From Dipteris shenzhenensis (lineage: Eukaryota > Polypodiophyta > Polypodiopsida > Gleicheniales), in the NCBI GenBank assembly GCA_047967505.1, contig CM106541.1: a stretch of 64,000 nucleotides of DNA; one strand, given 5' to 3'. The position numbers were made by a program, and so were the translations under genes. Shown here piece by piece: positions 57,801 through 64,000 of the stretch; position 1 is the stretch's first letter, and the number at the start of each line of letters is the position of its first letter. The notes below the pieces were generated by a model. The model saw only the letters and a program-made list of their open reading frames with translations, made no database searches and was not told where the DNA came from.

Positions 57801-60800
57801 TTAAACCGGCTACATGCCTTAATAGTACATGGGGACCATGGATGCTCAAAGTTGTGGCATGCGATGTCAACTATGGCACTCTTACAAAAAGGTAGAAGGC
57901 AAACATGGTGGATGGGCTTCCACCAATTATAGGCATTGACAGATTCTGAAGAGCTTACTTGGAGGGCAAGCAACACCAAGAGAGATTCCCACATGAGGCC
58001 ACATCAAGGGCCAAGGGACCGTTGGAGTTGGTTCATTCCGACATATGCGGGCCCATGTCAACAAACTCATTTGCTGGTCTGTGTTACTCTTTGCTATTCA
58101 TTGATGATTCTAGTCGTATGACTTGGGTTTATTGCTTGGCTAAGAAATTTTAAGCTTTCGAGAAATTCATACGCCAAGGTAGAAAGGGAGATAGGGAAGG
58201 ATTTTGCATTGGTCCGGGGTGTGGAGAAGGGGGCGGGGGGGGGGGGGTCACCTCCTCTGAGCTCAATACTTTCTTCAAGAAGCACGGGATCAAGCGCTAG
58301 CTCACCACAGCCCGCACATCTCAGCAAAATGGGGTCACTGAACGGAAGCAGTGAACAATCACAAAGATGGGCTTGACCATGTTGACAGGGAAGAACCTCT
58401 CTAAAGCTTATTGGGGTGAAGCCGTGAACACTGCTGTTCACATCCTCAACAGGATCAGGACCAAGGCCGTTGAAGACAAGACCCCTTATGAAGAATACTA
58501 TGGTTAGAACCGACTATCTCTCGTTTAAGGATTTTCGGTTCTAATGCTTTTCGTACATGTGCATAAGGACAAAAGGGCAAAGCTGAAATCCAAGAGCAAG
58601 AGGGGTATTTTCGGCGGGTATAGTGAAGAATCGAAGGCTTACCACCTCTTCAATCCGGTGAAGCGAGGGATACTCATGAGCCAAGACGTGGTTAGAGCCC
58701 CAGCCCACAGGAGGAGATTCAAGAAGTTCCAGCTCTACCCCCAGCCAAGTCGGAGGAGCTAGAGGCGGAGCAGGATGCATTGGAGCTACCTTCAAAGACA
58801 CCCTGTAGAGAAAAAGTTACCATGTGGTATCTGAGAACCTTGCAAGACTCATGGGTCACAGACATCCCTGAGAGTAGTTTTGGAGTTTGACGGTCTCAAC
58901 GTAATATGAAGACTCCTTGCTCAAACTTTGCCATGGTGGCTCAGATCGACGAGGCAAGATCCTTTGAGGAGGCAAATGATATTTGAGAGTGGCAGGCTGC
59001 CATGAAGGCAAAGATAGACGCTATCTGAAGAATGACACCTGGGACTTGGTGGATAGGCCTTTGAAGCGGAAGGCTATCTGTACCAAGTGGGTGTGTAAAC
59101 TTAAGTTCAAGTCTGATGGGAGCTTGGACAAGTATAAGGACAGATTGGTGGTGAAAGGCTATACTCAATCAGAGGGACTTGACTTTGACGAGACCTTTGC
59201 CCCCAGAGCCTGTATGGTCACTATTCGGACAGTGATTGCTTTCGCTGCCCATCGCGGTTGGTCCGTATTTCAGATGGACGTCAGCATTCTTGAACGGAAC
59301 CCTGGACGAGGAGGTATATGTGTTTTAGCCACCTGGTTTTCAGGTTCTAGGGCCCGCTTTGAAGGTATGCAAACTGAAAAAGGCTTTGTACGGGCTGAAA
59401 CAGGCCTGGAGAGTATGGTACCAGCGCATCAATGAGTTCTTTTTCAAGATCAGGTTGAATCGAAGTCCATCAGATGCAAATCTCTCTCTCTTTTTAGAGG
59501 GGGGCAAAAGGCTAATACTGATTCTATACGTGGATGATCTAATCCTTACCGGTGCCCACACAAGGAAGATCTCTCAGGTTAAGAGGCTGCTCATGAAGGA
59601 GTTCGAAATGAAAGAGGGGGGATTACTCTAGTATTTCCTTTGGATTGAACAAGGACAGCATTTTCATTTCGTAGTAGAAGTACTGTCGAGATACTGAAAC
59701 GGTTTGAGATGGAGGATTGCAAGGAGGCTGTGACACGGATGGAGGTCGGGTAGAAGTTGATTATTCAAGACTCTTCAGATTTGGTGAATGCCAGTAGGTA
59801 TTGAAGATTGGTAGGCAGGTTGCTCCACCTAACCAACACCATGCTAGACATTTCGTTTGCCATTGGGCTATTGTGTCGGTTTTATGCAAAACCCAGGGAG
59901 AATTATTGGAAGGCAGGTCTATGACTGCTACTGTATCCGAAAGTTACTTGCATGTACGGGATTGCGCACACCACATGGAATGAGCTAGGTGGATTGTATG
60001 ATTCAGATTGGGCAGATGATATTGACACCAAGCGTTTGACAACAAGGTATTGTTTTGTGCTTGCATCAGGGGCCATCTCCTGGCTGAGCAAGAAGCAACC
60101 CTCAGCTGCCCTTTCTTCCACAGAGGCAGGGTACCGAGCTGCTTGCACTGCAGCATGTGAGACGTTGTGGGTTAGGTGGATCCTCGAGGACATGGATGTG
60201 ACTCAAGAGGCGGCGACGGTGGTCATGTGTGAATTGTGACAACCAGAGCTGCATCGCCATCGCGAAGAAGCCAGTGTTTCATGCATGAACGGAGAACTTT
60301 TATCAAACCTTTTCACAAAGGCACTCCCACGGGAGCAGATGGGGCACCTCATTTGACGCATGGGGATCAGCCCACAATGGCGTGCTGTGCCATTGGAATT
60401 TGGAGGGCGTGAAAGAAATTAATGTCCCCACTTGTGAGCCCCCGATTTGAGGGGACAACAGGGATCATAGGGGGCTGGGGGGGAATGTTGTGCAGCAGCA
60501 GGGCAGCAAGGAGGCTGCTTGGCAGTGCCAGAATGTGCAGGAGCAGCAGGAGAAATGAACCCCTGCCAGGGGGGGTCGGTTGGGGCCTGCAAAAGGCGGC
60601 CATAAAGGGCTGGCCTCCAGCCCTAGGAGCCGACTAGGGGGTCGGCCATTTTCCAATAAAAGCACCCCTTCCCCCTCACTTCACTCATCCAAGCTTGCTG
60701 AAGCCTTCCAAGTTCCACTACAAGCAGCGCATCCAGAGAGGTCTCAGTCCAGGTTGTCCCCACCTTGCTGGATGGTCTTTTGTGCTCACCATTGATCTAG

Positions 60801-62054
60801 TTTTTCTTACTGATTGGTGGACGAATATATTGTGAGTTCTCTCCTTTCTCTGATCTATTCTATGTGCTGTGTAGTCTGAGTGAGGTGAGCATTCTTGTGA
60901 TCAAGAGACTTAAGTCTATTTGGAGCTGAAGGTTATCCTGAGGATTGAGTGATTCTCTCCTGTTTCCAACAATTTGTTGTTGTGCTATCTAGCCTAAAGT
61001 TGGGTGGTCTTATTTATAAAGCTTGTGTTCTAGCTGGATCAACTAGTATACATTTTAAATACATTTCACCTCATTTTTCATTGTGTATCAGTATATGCAA
61101 TCCTAGTCTGATGCACTTGTGGCTTGCAGCTTTGGGCGAGAGTGGAAAGTTTCTGTTGGCTGCTCGAAAGGTTCGTCGTGCTACGAGTGCGGATTATATT
61201 ATTTCGCTCAATGCAGATGATATGTCCAGAGGAAGCAACACATATGTAGGAAAACTCAGGTGAATTTTATGTTAGTCAGTCACTTACCATGAATGTTTCT
61301 TCTAGTTTTTGAAGGTATGTCTGAACGCTGCTTGATATTCAATGGATCACTTGTTTATGGGATGGCATGGTTTTTTTGCAGGTCAAACTTTTTAGGCACC
61401 AAGTTCACAGTATATGATAGCCAGCCTCCTCATAGTGGGGCAGTCGCATCTACTAATAAAGCAGGTCGACGAGTTGGGTCGAAACAGGTTTCTCCTCGTG
61501 TCCCTGCTGGAAGCTATAATGTGGCTCATATTGCCTATGAATTGAATGTACTTGGAACAAGAGGCCCAAGACGGATGCATTGCATCATGCACTCAATTCC
61601 AGCTTCAGCAATGGAGCCAGGAGGGATGGCTCCTACCCCAATGGAATTCTCTGGTGCTACTCTAGACTATTCTTTGTCCTCACTCCCCTCCTTTGGTTCA
61701 AAATCTTCTGTTTCAGATTTCAGCACTACTGATGTAGAAGCTTTAAGGAATGGGTTTTCGAAAGACGGGTCACTTATCCTCAAGAACAAGGCTCCAAGGT
61801 GGCATGAGCAGCTTCAGTGCTGGTGTCTTAACTTTCGAGGGCGTGTCACTGTTGCTTCTGTGAAGAATTTCCAGCTGGTAGCTGCTGCTGAGCCTGCACA
61901 ATCTTTGTCTCAGAGTGACCATGACAAGGTGTTACTCCAGTTCGGAAAAGTTGGCAAAGATGTGTTTACTATGGATTATCGGTACCCCTTATCTGCTTTT
62001 CAGTCCTTTGCAATATGCCTCAGTAGCTTCGATACTAAGCTTGCTTGTGAATGA
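36511..62054 (+). CDS. TLP: Tubby-like F-box protein gene (join of four coding exons)
   Basis: Coding exons are 36511-36870, 52389-52476, 61130-61259 and 61382-62054: 1,251 nt, 416 residues, in the usual size range of plant Tubby-like proteins. Residues 56-105 form an F-box ([18 protein letters not shown], then [13 protein letters not shown]), which would bind SKP1 in an SCF ubiquitin ligase. The Tubby domain follows from [19 protein letters not shown] to the C-terminus, with [37 protein letters not shown] and both family signatures ([14 protein letters not shown] at 344-357, [15 protein letters not shown] at the end). Tubby domains bind membrane phosphoinositides. All junctions are GT-AG and phase-consistent. 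The first intron falls at LKQ/PGPR, where plant family members are also interrupted (from memory). The gene looks intact although about 24 kb of introns is mainly TEs. Confidence 0.93.
37381..37404. repeat. (TA)n microsatellite
   Basis: About 12 TA units; a second tract of about 11 units lies at 37545-37566, 140 bp away. Confidence 0.9.
37545..37566. repeat. (TA)n microsatellite
   Basis: About 11 TA units in intron 1 of the Tubby-like gene. Confidence 0.9.
37740..38340 (-). repeat. Probable LTR of a degraded gypsy element
   Basis: A GC-rich block with a good TATA box on the minus strand (CTATAAAAGG at about 38042-38033) and three CACGTG G-boxes (38138, 38221, 38283). It lies downstream, on the minus strand, of a gypsy protease remnant, as a 3' LTR would after internal deletion. 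No second copy is visible, so the call rests on composition and context. Confidence 0.4.
38695..38900 (-). pseudogene. Gypsy aspartic protease C-terminal fragment
   Basis: The minus strand reads [19 protein letters not shown], then [15 protein letters not shown], a TAG, and [16 protein letters not shown], with KFIYWIKG after. ADVILG followed by W is the conserved end of gypsy proteases. It stands alone, with no active-site DSG visible on its N-terminal side. Confidence 0.6.
40240..40745 (-). repeat. Probable LTR-like GC-rich block
   Basis: Minus-strand TATA box (CCCTATATAAAG at 40310-40299) next to a GC-rich stretch with a G-box in TGCCACGTGGCA (40421-40432 region), resembling the LTR of the chromovirus at 41538. 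Its right edge (GGTGACCCTTA) also resembles the start of that LTR. Boundaries are uncertain. Confidence 0.4.
40920..41537 (-). pseudogene. Gypsy reverse transcriptase fragment (host of the nested chromovirus)
   Basis: The minus strand gives [32 protein letters not shown] in another frame, then [20 protein letters not shown] and [18 protein letters not shown]. These are RT motifs in order (the YLDD-type box reads FLDD). It has several stops and frameshifts. It is cut at 41537 by the chromovirus; the upstream part of the same element resumes at 48015 on the minus strand. Confidence 0.8.
41538..41947 (+). repeat. 5' LTR of the chromovirus
   Basis: 410 bp with a TATA box (CTATAAAAGG) at 41680-41689 and a G-box at 41619-41624. 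It ends GCTTCTCTACA one base before the primer-binding site. The last 86 bp recur at 47929-48014. Confidence 0.8.
41949..41960 (+). other. Primer-binding site of the chromovirus
   Basis: TGGTATCAGAAC lies one base downstream of the LTR, an initiator-Met-type tRNA primer site with the AGAAC variant. Confidence 0.75.
41961..43043 (+). other. Chromovirus leader
   Basis: About 1.1 kb between the primer site and gag, without a conserved frame. It contains three CACGTG motifs (42090, 42734, 42928). Confidence 0.55.
43044..44661 (+). pseudogene. gag: Chromovirus gag with duplicated zinc-knuckle segment
   Basis: ATG at 43044 ([12 protein letters not shown]). In successive frames: [60 protein letters not shown] and [12 protein letters not shown], a standard retrotransposon Gag. 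The zinc knuckle reads C.LC.EKW.PDHKNVC with a stop (TAA) at its second position, and the segment carrying it occurs twice in tandem (44296-44475 and 44476-44661). Confidence 0.8.
44296..44661 (+). repeat. Tandem duplication of about 180 bp in gag
   Basis: TGTGGAGAGAAATGG starts at 44296 and 44476; both copies run to CCAAACGTGAA. The first copy lacks a few bases near TACTGCAGAGG that the second has (GACACTACTGCAGAGG). The copies are otherwise nearly identical, so the duplication is young relative to the decay of the element. Confidence 0.9.
44722..45062 (+). pseudogene. Chromovirus protease
   Basis: [20 protein letters not shown], then [20 protein letters not shown], with catalytic DSGSTHSF: a complete-looking gypsy protease core. 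It is cut at 45062 right after VANG by an unrelated GC-rich block. Confidence 0.82.
45063..45745 (-). other. Foreign GC-rich block replacing the start of RT
   Basis: About 680 bp, CpG-rich, unlike the rest of the chromovirus. The minus strand ends in AATAAAATTTCTTTCTTTC followed by T-rich sequence, which resembles a transcript 3' end. A 157-codon minus-strand frame (45278-45751) is Arg/Ser-rich and I recognise nothing in it. The expected protease tail and roughly the first two thirds of RT are missing here, so it came with a deletion. No target duplication seen. Confidence 0.55.
45746..46325 (+). pseudogene. Chromovirus RT end and RNase H start
   Basis: [57 protein letters not shown], then the RNase H start [10 protein letters not shown], a stop (TGA, usually Gly), [10 protein letters not shown] and [12 protein letters not shown]. 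RNase H then flips to the other strand at 46326. Confidence 0.85.
46326..46703 (-). pseudogene. Inverted segment of chromovirus RNase H / integrase linker
   Basis: The minus strand is fully open for 126 codons: [50 protein letters not shown], and [20 protein letters not shown]. This is exactly what should follow KWHHYVYG on the plus strand and precede [14 protein letters not shown]. The segment is 378 bp, a multiple of three, and the frame agrees on both sides when it is considered in the opposite orientation, so it is a clean inversion with no visible loss. Confidence 0.88.
46704..47928 (+). pseudogene. Chromovirus integrase with C-terminal chromodomain
   Basis: The HHCC zinc region (MHSSPMAGH, then CCKPCQQ) is followed by the integrase core with [10 protein letters not shown] and [12 protein letters not shown]. 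The third acidic position reads TDGQTDS, Asp instead of the usual Glu, next to a frameshift. The C-terminal part contains [20 protein letters not shown] and [12 protein letters not shown], and a chromodomain ([18 protein letters not shown]) that marks the chromovirus lineage and in the family directs insertion to heterochromatin marks. Stops near 47070 and 47229 and at 47290 break it. Confidence 0.87.
47929..48014 (+). repeat. 3' LTR remnant of the chromovirus
   Basis: The 86 bp from ATCTACTGTTAT to CTTCTCTACA match the end of the 5' LTR. Pol runs directly into it, so the pol end, purine tract and about 320 bp of LTR are deleted. Confidence 0.82.
48015..48279 (-). pseudogene. Upstream part of the older minus-strand gypsy
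   Basis: A minus-strand frame ([36 protein letters not shown]) that fits the protease-RT linker of gypsy elements. It ends exactly at the chromovirus boundary, and its frame agrees with the RT remnant that begins at 41537 if one 5-bp target copy is counted. Confidence 0.6.
48388..49402 (-). mobile_element. 5'-truncated L1-like LINE insertion
   Basis: A 16-bp target duplication CCATCAATAACATTAT flanks it (48372-48387 and 49403-49418). The 3' tail on the minus strand is a run of TAA units. The minus-strand frame reads [20 protein letters not shown], then [19 protein letters not shown], the zinc-binding region at the end of LINE ORF2. Only the last kilobase was inserted, as is usual for LINEs. 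Confidence 0.9.
48528..49402 (-). pseudogene. LINE ORF2 C-terminal end (zinc-binding region)
   Basis: An open frame through the insert with CQIC...HYLWSC (zf-RVT type Cys/His spacing), and downstream [20 protein letters not shown]. It is truncated at the 5' end by incomplete reverse transcription and so cannot move. The open frame suggests a recent insertion. Confidence 0.8.
49419..52388. other. Intron 1, right part: no gene or element recognised
   Basis: AT-rich intronic sequence without coding signal. A small duplication, GTATAAATGGATG, lies at 50308 and 50329. It ends with the acceptor TTTGTATTTGCAG at 52388. Confidence 0.6.
52389..52476 (+). CDS. TLP: Tubby-like gene exon 2
   Basis: 88 bp encoding [19 protein letters not shown] and [10 protein letters not shown] plus one base. 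Acceptor TTTGCAG before 52389, donor GTAAGC at 52477. Phase 0 in and phase 1 out, joining ACT (Thr) with exon 3. Confidence 0.92.
52592..53556 (+). repeat. 5' LTR of the GAG-only element
   Basis: It runs from TGTTGGAAAGG to ATTTTCTAACA. A TATA box CTATATAAAG is at 53027-53036. The phrase AGACTGAGTCGGTTT is repeated near 52970-53005. Confidence 0.92.
53557..53568 (+). other. Primer-binding site of the GAG-only element
   Basis: TGGTATCAGAGC directly after the LTR, initiator-Met tRNA type. Confidence 0.88.
53782..56016 (+). CDS. gag: Copia-type Gag with long in-frame C-terminal extension
   Basis: ATG at 53782 (MSTASSAP). The first 300 or so residues are a full copia Gag: [55 protein letters not shown], a Lys-rich stretch and a CCHC knuckle [14 protein letters not shown] at about 270-283. 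The frame then stays open for over 400 more codons, without recognisable pol motifs, and reads into the 3' LTR before stopping at 56016, giving 744 residues. The tail may be chance-open or a real extension; no known domain is visible. This element should not be mistaken for a host gene. Confidence 0.75.
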   Translation: MSTASSAPAIPSSSSSFLSFTIPNFGESGNLDGTNYPIWKVKIRSHLVARKLWKLTTGEESKPADMVDSKGKVLMAVDREELEAWEERDAHALAIIIGTTADSVLPHIQLAETSVEAWATLKDLYETNNTSRIVLLQHQLYNLDMEEGDTVHDHLTKVKVVRDQLAAIGQKTDSCHLALMVLRRLPRSFKSFVTAVTAGQRTKPLTFEELCPLLLQEEAREKLYNGDKDDKAMLVKDSAGKGKGKPNSGKSNKDDSDDEGTSKRKHKKKCFYCDTPGHFAKDCRKKKADLKNKQESDPDSEGKAKANVVIEELFLVTSPSVTEVRYVDPEITVRMSDIESWVDEELDAFVKVKDSMERLVPSRCVAVDTDTRVDSMESPGVSWSDGCWTSEGDSTGLHRILAGASLRYRVCFQSEHSSRTIVWYVFDILHLSLSSMLWRDSALHLSQVIRNWKELAFFEGRRGSFGASSNLGRRLLEGGGQRVLKPEEYLLENSARVRGPGYLDKFIGYRPCQRKDGLKQTLRAWCLEDSRLFTHYEGDDWKIVTAGLLEFRGGNGTEGGGTRRCYQRWTCVPGWCAEAEPDLVEQEPLDAKLGKDFDTERFQRSTTRELLEHLHRRVGIGLRCVGERGCWKGHLPICTPPYEESMGEGDLGQYPTETERKGLPHRQHHGCHVGSTSRSVMCRTEGQKSAEVWLGQIGMDLDRRRTVCSKFWGGLDPVFIGHLPLKDGPRALVMSAPKGQPTVP
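55669..56634 (+). repeat. 3' LTR of the GAG-only element
   Basis: 966 bp, nearly identical to the 5' LTR; the differences I see include TGTACGCCCCC for TGTAAGCCCCC and GAGTATGC for GAGTCTGC. Followed by CTTGA. Confidence 0.92.
56635..56869. other. Original intron 2 sequence between two LTR elements
   Basis: 235 bp of unique intron, including one copy of each neighbouring target duplication (CTTGA and ATTTG). It contains two ATGCATGCA.GG phrases about 90 bp apart. Confidence 0.75.
56870..57353 (+). repeat. 5' LTR of the decayed copia, 3'-truncated
   Basis: It matches the 3' LTR through AGCCCCCGATTTGAGGGG, GGAGCAGCAGGAGAAATGAA and ATTGGTGGAC, then breaks into gag. About 160 bp of LTR, the primer site and the start of gag are missing. 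Confidence 0.8.
57354..57730 (+). pseudogene. gag: Copia gag fragment
   Basis: Open from about 57475: [52 protein letters not shown] then TAA. It corresponds to the middle of Gag; the head and zinc knuckle are missing. Confidence 0.82.
57780..60360 (+). pseudogene. pol: Copia pol, heavily broken
   Basis: Pieces in copia order: [10 protein letters not shown] (pre-integrase, normally LWH.R.GH); integrase [18 protein letters not shown] near 58020; then [11 protein letters not shown] and [12 protein letters not shown] follows with [30 protein letters not shown] and [12 protein letters not shown] near 59530. RNase H has [12 protein letters not shown] near 60000, [17 protein letters not shown] and a final [15 protein letters not shown]. 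Numerous stops and frameshifts; clearly inactive. A poly-G run of about 16 lies at 58232-58247. Confidence 0.85.
60410..60971 (+). repeat. 3' LTR of the decayed copia
   Basis: It begins near TGAAAGAAATTAATGTCCCC after a purine-rich TTGGAGGG and ends CTGTTTCCAACA, followed by ATTTG. The left edge is mutated relative to the expected TGTTGGAAA, so the start may be off by a few bases. Confidence 0.78.
61130..61259 (+). CDS. TLP: Tubby-like gene exon 3
   Basis: 130 bp after acceptor GGCTTGCAG and before donor GTGAAT at 61260. Encodes [20 protein letters not shown] and [20 protein letters not shown]. The basic ARKVRR stretch is at the place where Tubby domains contact phosphoinositides. Confidence 0.93.
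61382..62054 (+). CDS. TLP: Tubby-like gene exon 4 (C-terminal Tubby domain)
   Basis: 673 bp after acceptor TTTTTTTGCAG. It starts by completing Arg, then [36 protein letters not shown], a variable Ser/Thr-rich insert ([20 protein letters not shown]), [19 protein letters not shown] and the terminal signature ending in KLACE; TGA at 62052-62054. Intron 3 (61260-61381) is 122 bp. Confidence 0.95.
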
Positions 62055-64000
62055 CAATTTATTTTTGGAGTGAGTTAAGATCAGTTTTCTTTTGTGCTTT
62101 TTTTATTTCAAAATTTGGGACGTATTTAGTTAGTAAATTATAGATGTTGTGAAACATCCACCTGGTTGAAGTAAGTGAATTATGTATCCTGTACCTTAAG
62201 CATCCCATCATCTCGATAGGGTGGGTATTTTCCTTTCTACATGTCTCGGATACGGCAGAAGCGCACAAATATCTGTGGACACTGTATGTGTACCAGACTT
62301 GCCATTTGATGATGCCCAGTAGCTAACTTCTGGACATCTTCTAATGCTTGTATATATAATACTTGTGCCTCAGATATGAAGCTTCCATGGAAATTTGGTC
62401 TCATGCCAAACACTAAATTGTGGAAGATTTTTCCCTACATACATAAATACTCAAAAGTAGACTATCTCTTTCCCCCCCGCCCCTCTTCCTCTCTCTCTCT
62501 CTCTGTGCGCAAATTTGTTGCACAGCTGTGGACTTTCTGCATTTTTCATTTAGTTAATCTTTGCATGCTACGTGATTTCTTATGTATTTTCGACATGCCG
62601 ATATAGCTCAGGAAACTTCAGTTGTTTGTATCTAATTTCCATCTTGCAAAATTAGCAATGGTGAGAAGCCAAATGGTGATGAGGTGACTAATACAACAGA
62701 GAGAATGGTAAGAAAAACATATGCTGATTTGCTTATACAGTGGGTTCTTGAACCGCATGTACATCACCGGGTTGTCATCATTCAGGCCTTGCAAAATCAG
62801 TCTTCCTCAGTACAGAAAAGTAGTGGAGTTCAAATTCAGGGACAACTTTCCCAATGGATGGTGTCATTGGAAGAATTTGGCACCAAAAGCCAAAATGGAA
62901 TGTTGATGTATTTGCAACTGTGTCAAGAGGTATGTCTCGTTCATGCATTTTGCCGTGTCTCAAAGATGTATATATGGACATACATGAGATTGAGGCATTG
63001 ACCAGAGAACCGTGGGTGACTTTTATGTTAGGCCTTTTAACACACAGACATACACTGGACGCCAGAAAAGGGCTGGTAACTCATATATTTCATCAACACA
63101 CCTTGCAGCAGTCATGACTTCTATAACCCACTCTTTTAATTTTCGCTTTTGCAAACAAGAATAATGATCAAAGGGGACTCATACACAAGGAACACTCCAG
63201 TATGGCACAAAGTAGGAACACCTCTGCTCCTTAAAAACATTAGCTTTCCTACACCTTTTACAACAAAAACAGCTCGCATGTCGTATTTTGAGTTTTCGAC
63301 CCTCTTTCTTATCGATTTAGACCTCATAGAATGTCGTATATCTTGATCTCAGCTTCGCAACGATAACAAAAACTCCTAAATCCGAGTTACGGATCAAAAG
63401 TTATCTCGAATATAGTGATTGTTACTCTTTTGGGAAGGCACGATTGCTTTTTTTATATGCATGCTCTTTACCCATGCCTCCACTGCCCTATCTACCATTA
63501 GTTCCACAATCAACAATCAGTTCCTATCTTCACGCAAGTAAAGATCTAGTCTTAGCGTGCAAAACATAACTTGAGATGTATAATAGTATCATTTCCACCT
63601 AGTTCCTATCACTAGCAGTTCAAAATTGGGGTCCTCAAAATCTACTTATAATTTTTGCCTAGACTTAAGTTGTAGACATTCATGTCTAGTAGTCTTCAAA
63701 AGTTGATGTAGTGAGTTGGCGTATGTTGACTCCTTTGTAGTAGTGTTTGTAGGCCATGTTTTTTTCTCTTTGTCGTTCGCCCGTCTTGTAGTGATCATTG
63801 TTAGTTGAACAATATATTTCTTAAGCCGGTATGTATTTACTTTATTCTTCTACAAGGTGTGGTCTAAGTTCACCAAGTGGTATGAGCTATTAGGGAATTG
63901 TTTTTGCACTCAAAAAGGACCTTTCCATTTTGTTTGAAACTTAGTCTTGAATGTGTTATCTAGCTTGTTGTTATAACAGAGCACCCTTACCAATCTTCTT
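62055..64000. other. 3' flank of the Tubby-like gene; no further gene supported
   Basis: Probable 3' UTR just after the stop (no AATAAA seen; the site is undefined). A CT-rich microsatellite lies near 62490-62506. The plus-strand frames at 62684-63001 and 62854-63117 overlap and resemble nothing. The rest to the window end is AT-rich and featureless to me. Confidence 0.5.

Larger units (their letters stand above)
56870..60971 (+). mobile_element. Ty1/copia element, decayed, in intron 2
   Basis: 4,102 bp with target duplication ATTTG at 56865-56869 and 60972-60976. The 5' LTR starts TGTTAGTGATC and is cut short near 57353. The 3' LTR starts near 60410 and ends TTTCCAACA. Inside are a partial gag and a heavily broken pol. 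Its Gag resembles that of the GAG-only element next door (both read [11 protein letters not shown] and LPRSFKSFV). It is older, with many stops and frameshifts. Confidence 0.88.

Noticed and set aside
62684-63117. Additional exon or gene after the Tubby-like gene
   Set aside because: Two overlapping frames with no family resemblance; the Tubby-like protein already ends with its C-terminal signature at 62054.

Overview
This is nuclear DNA of a land plant. The evidence is plant-type Ty1/copia and Ty3/gypsy (chromovirus) retrotransposons, L1-like LINEs, a Helitron, and one host gene with GT-AG introns that encodes a plant Tubby-like F-box protein. The TE density and an intron of about 15.5 kb suggest a large-genome plant such as a fern or gymnosperm; that is inference, not shown by the sequence. 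I saw no bacterial, organellar, rRNA, tRNA or CRISPR features.

Left part (1-36.4 kb): an intergenic TE mosaic. It holds the 5' end of a minus-strand copia element (1-955); degenerate tandem repeats split by a nearly complete minus-strand copia (element 1, 2530-8019, TSD TAGAA); an L1-like LINE whose 5' half is inverted relative to its 3' half (about 10.3-15.6 kb); a 5'-truncated copia (element 2, 17011-21228) carrying a patch of LINE DNA; AT-rich repeats and a gypsy scrap; a decayed copia of the same family as element 2 (element 3, 25984-31165, TSD AGCTT); and a decayed Helitron Rep/helicase (about 32.2-35.7 kb).

Right part (36.5-62.05 kb): the only confident host gene, a Tubby-like F-box gene on the plus strand with four coding exons (36511-36870, 52389-52476, 61130-61259, 61382-62054) giving 416 codons plus stop. 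Intron 1 (15,518 bp) holds nested gypsy elements, one of which has a 378-bp internal inversion, and a LINE with a 16-bp target duplication. Intron 2 (8,653 bp) is about 500 bp of original intron plus two LTR elements: a GAG-only element (52592-56634, TSD CTTGA) and a decayed copia (56870-60971, TSD ATTTG).

The gene itself looks intact: reading phase is kept across all three junctions, and both C-terminal Tubby signatures are present. The TEs share histories. Element 3 has accumulated TAG stops at CAG codons as expected from decay of methylated CHG sites, and the GAG-only element has a Gag clearly related to that of its neighbour in intron 2. I found no evidence for a new defence or metabolic system; the notable content is TE structural biology and the TE-inflated host gene.
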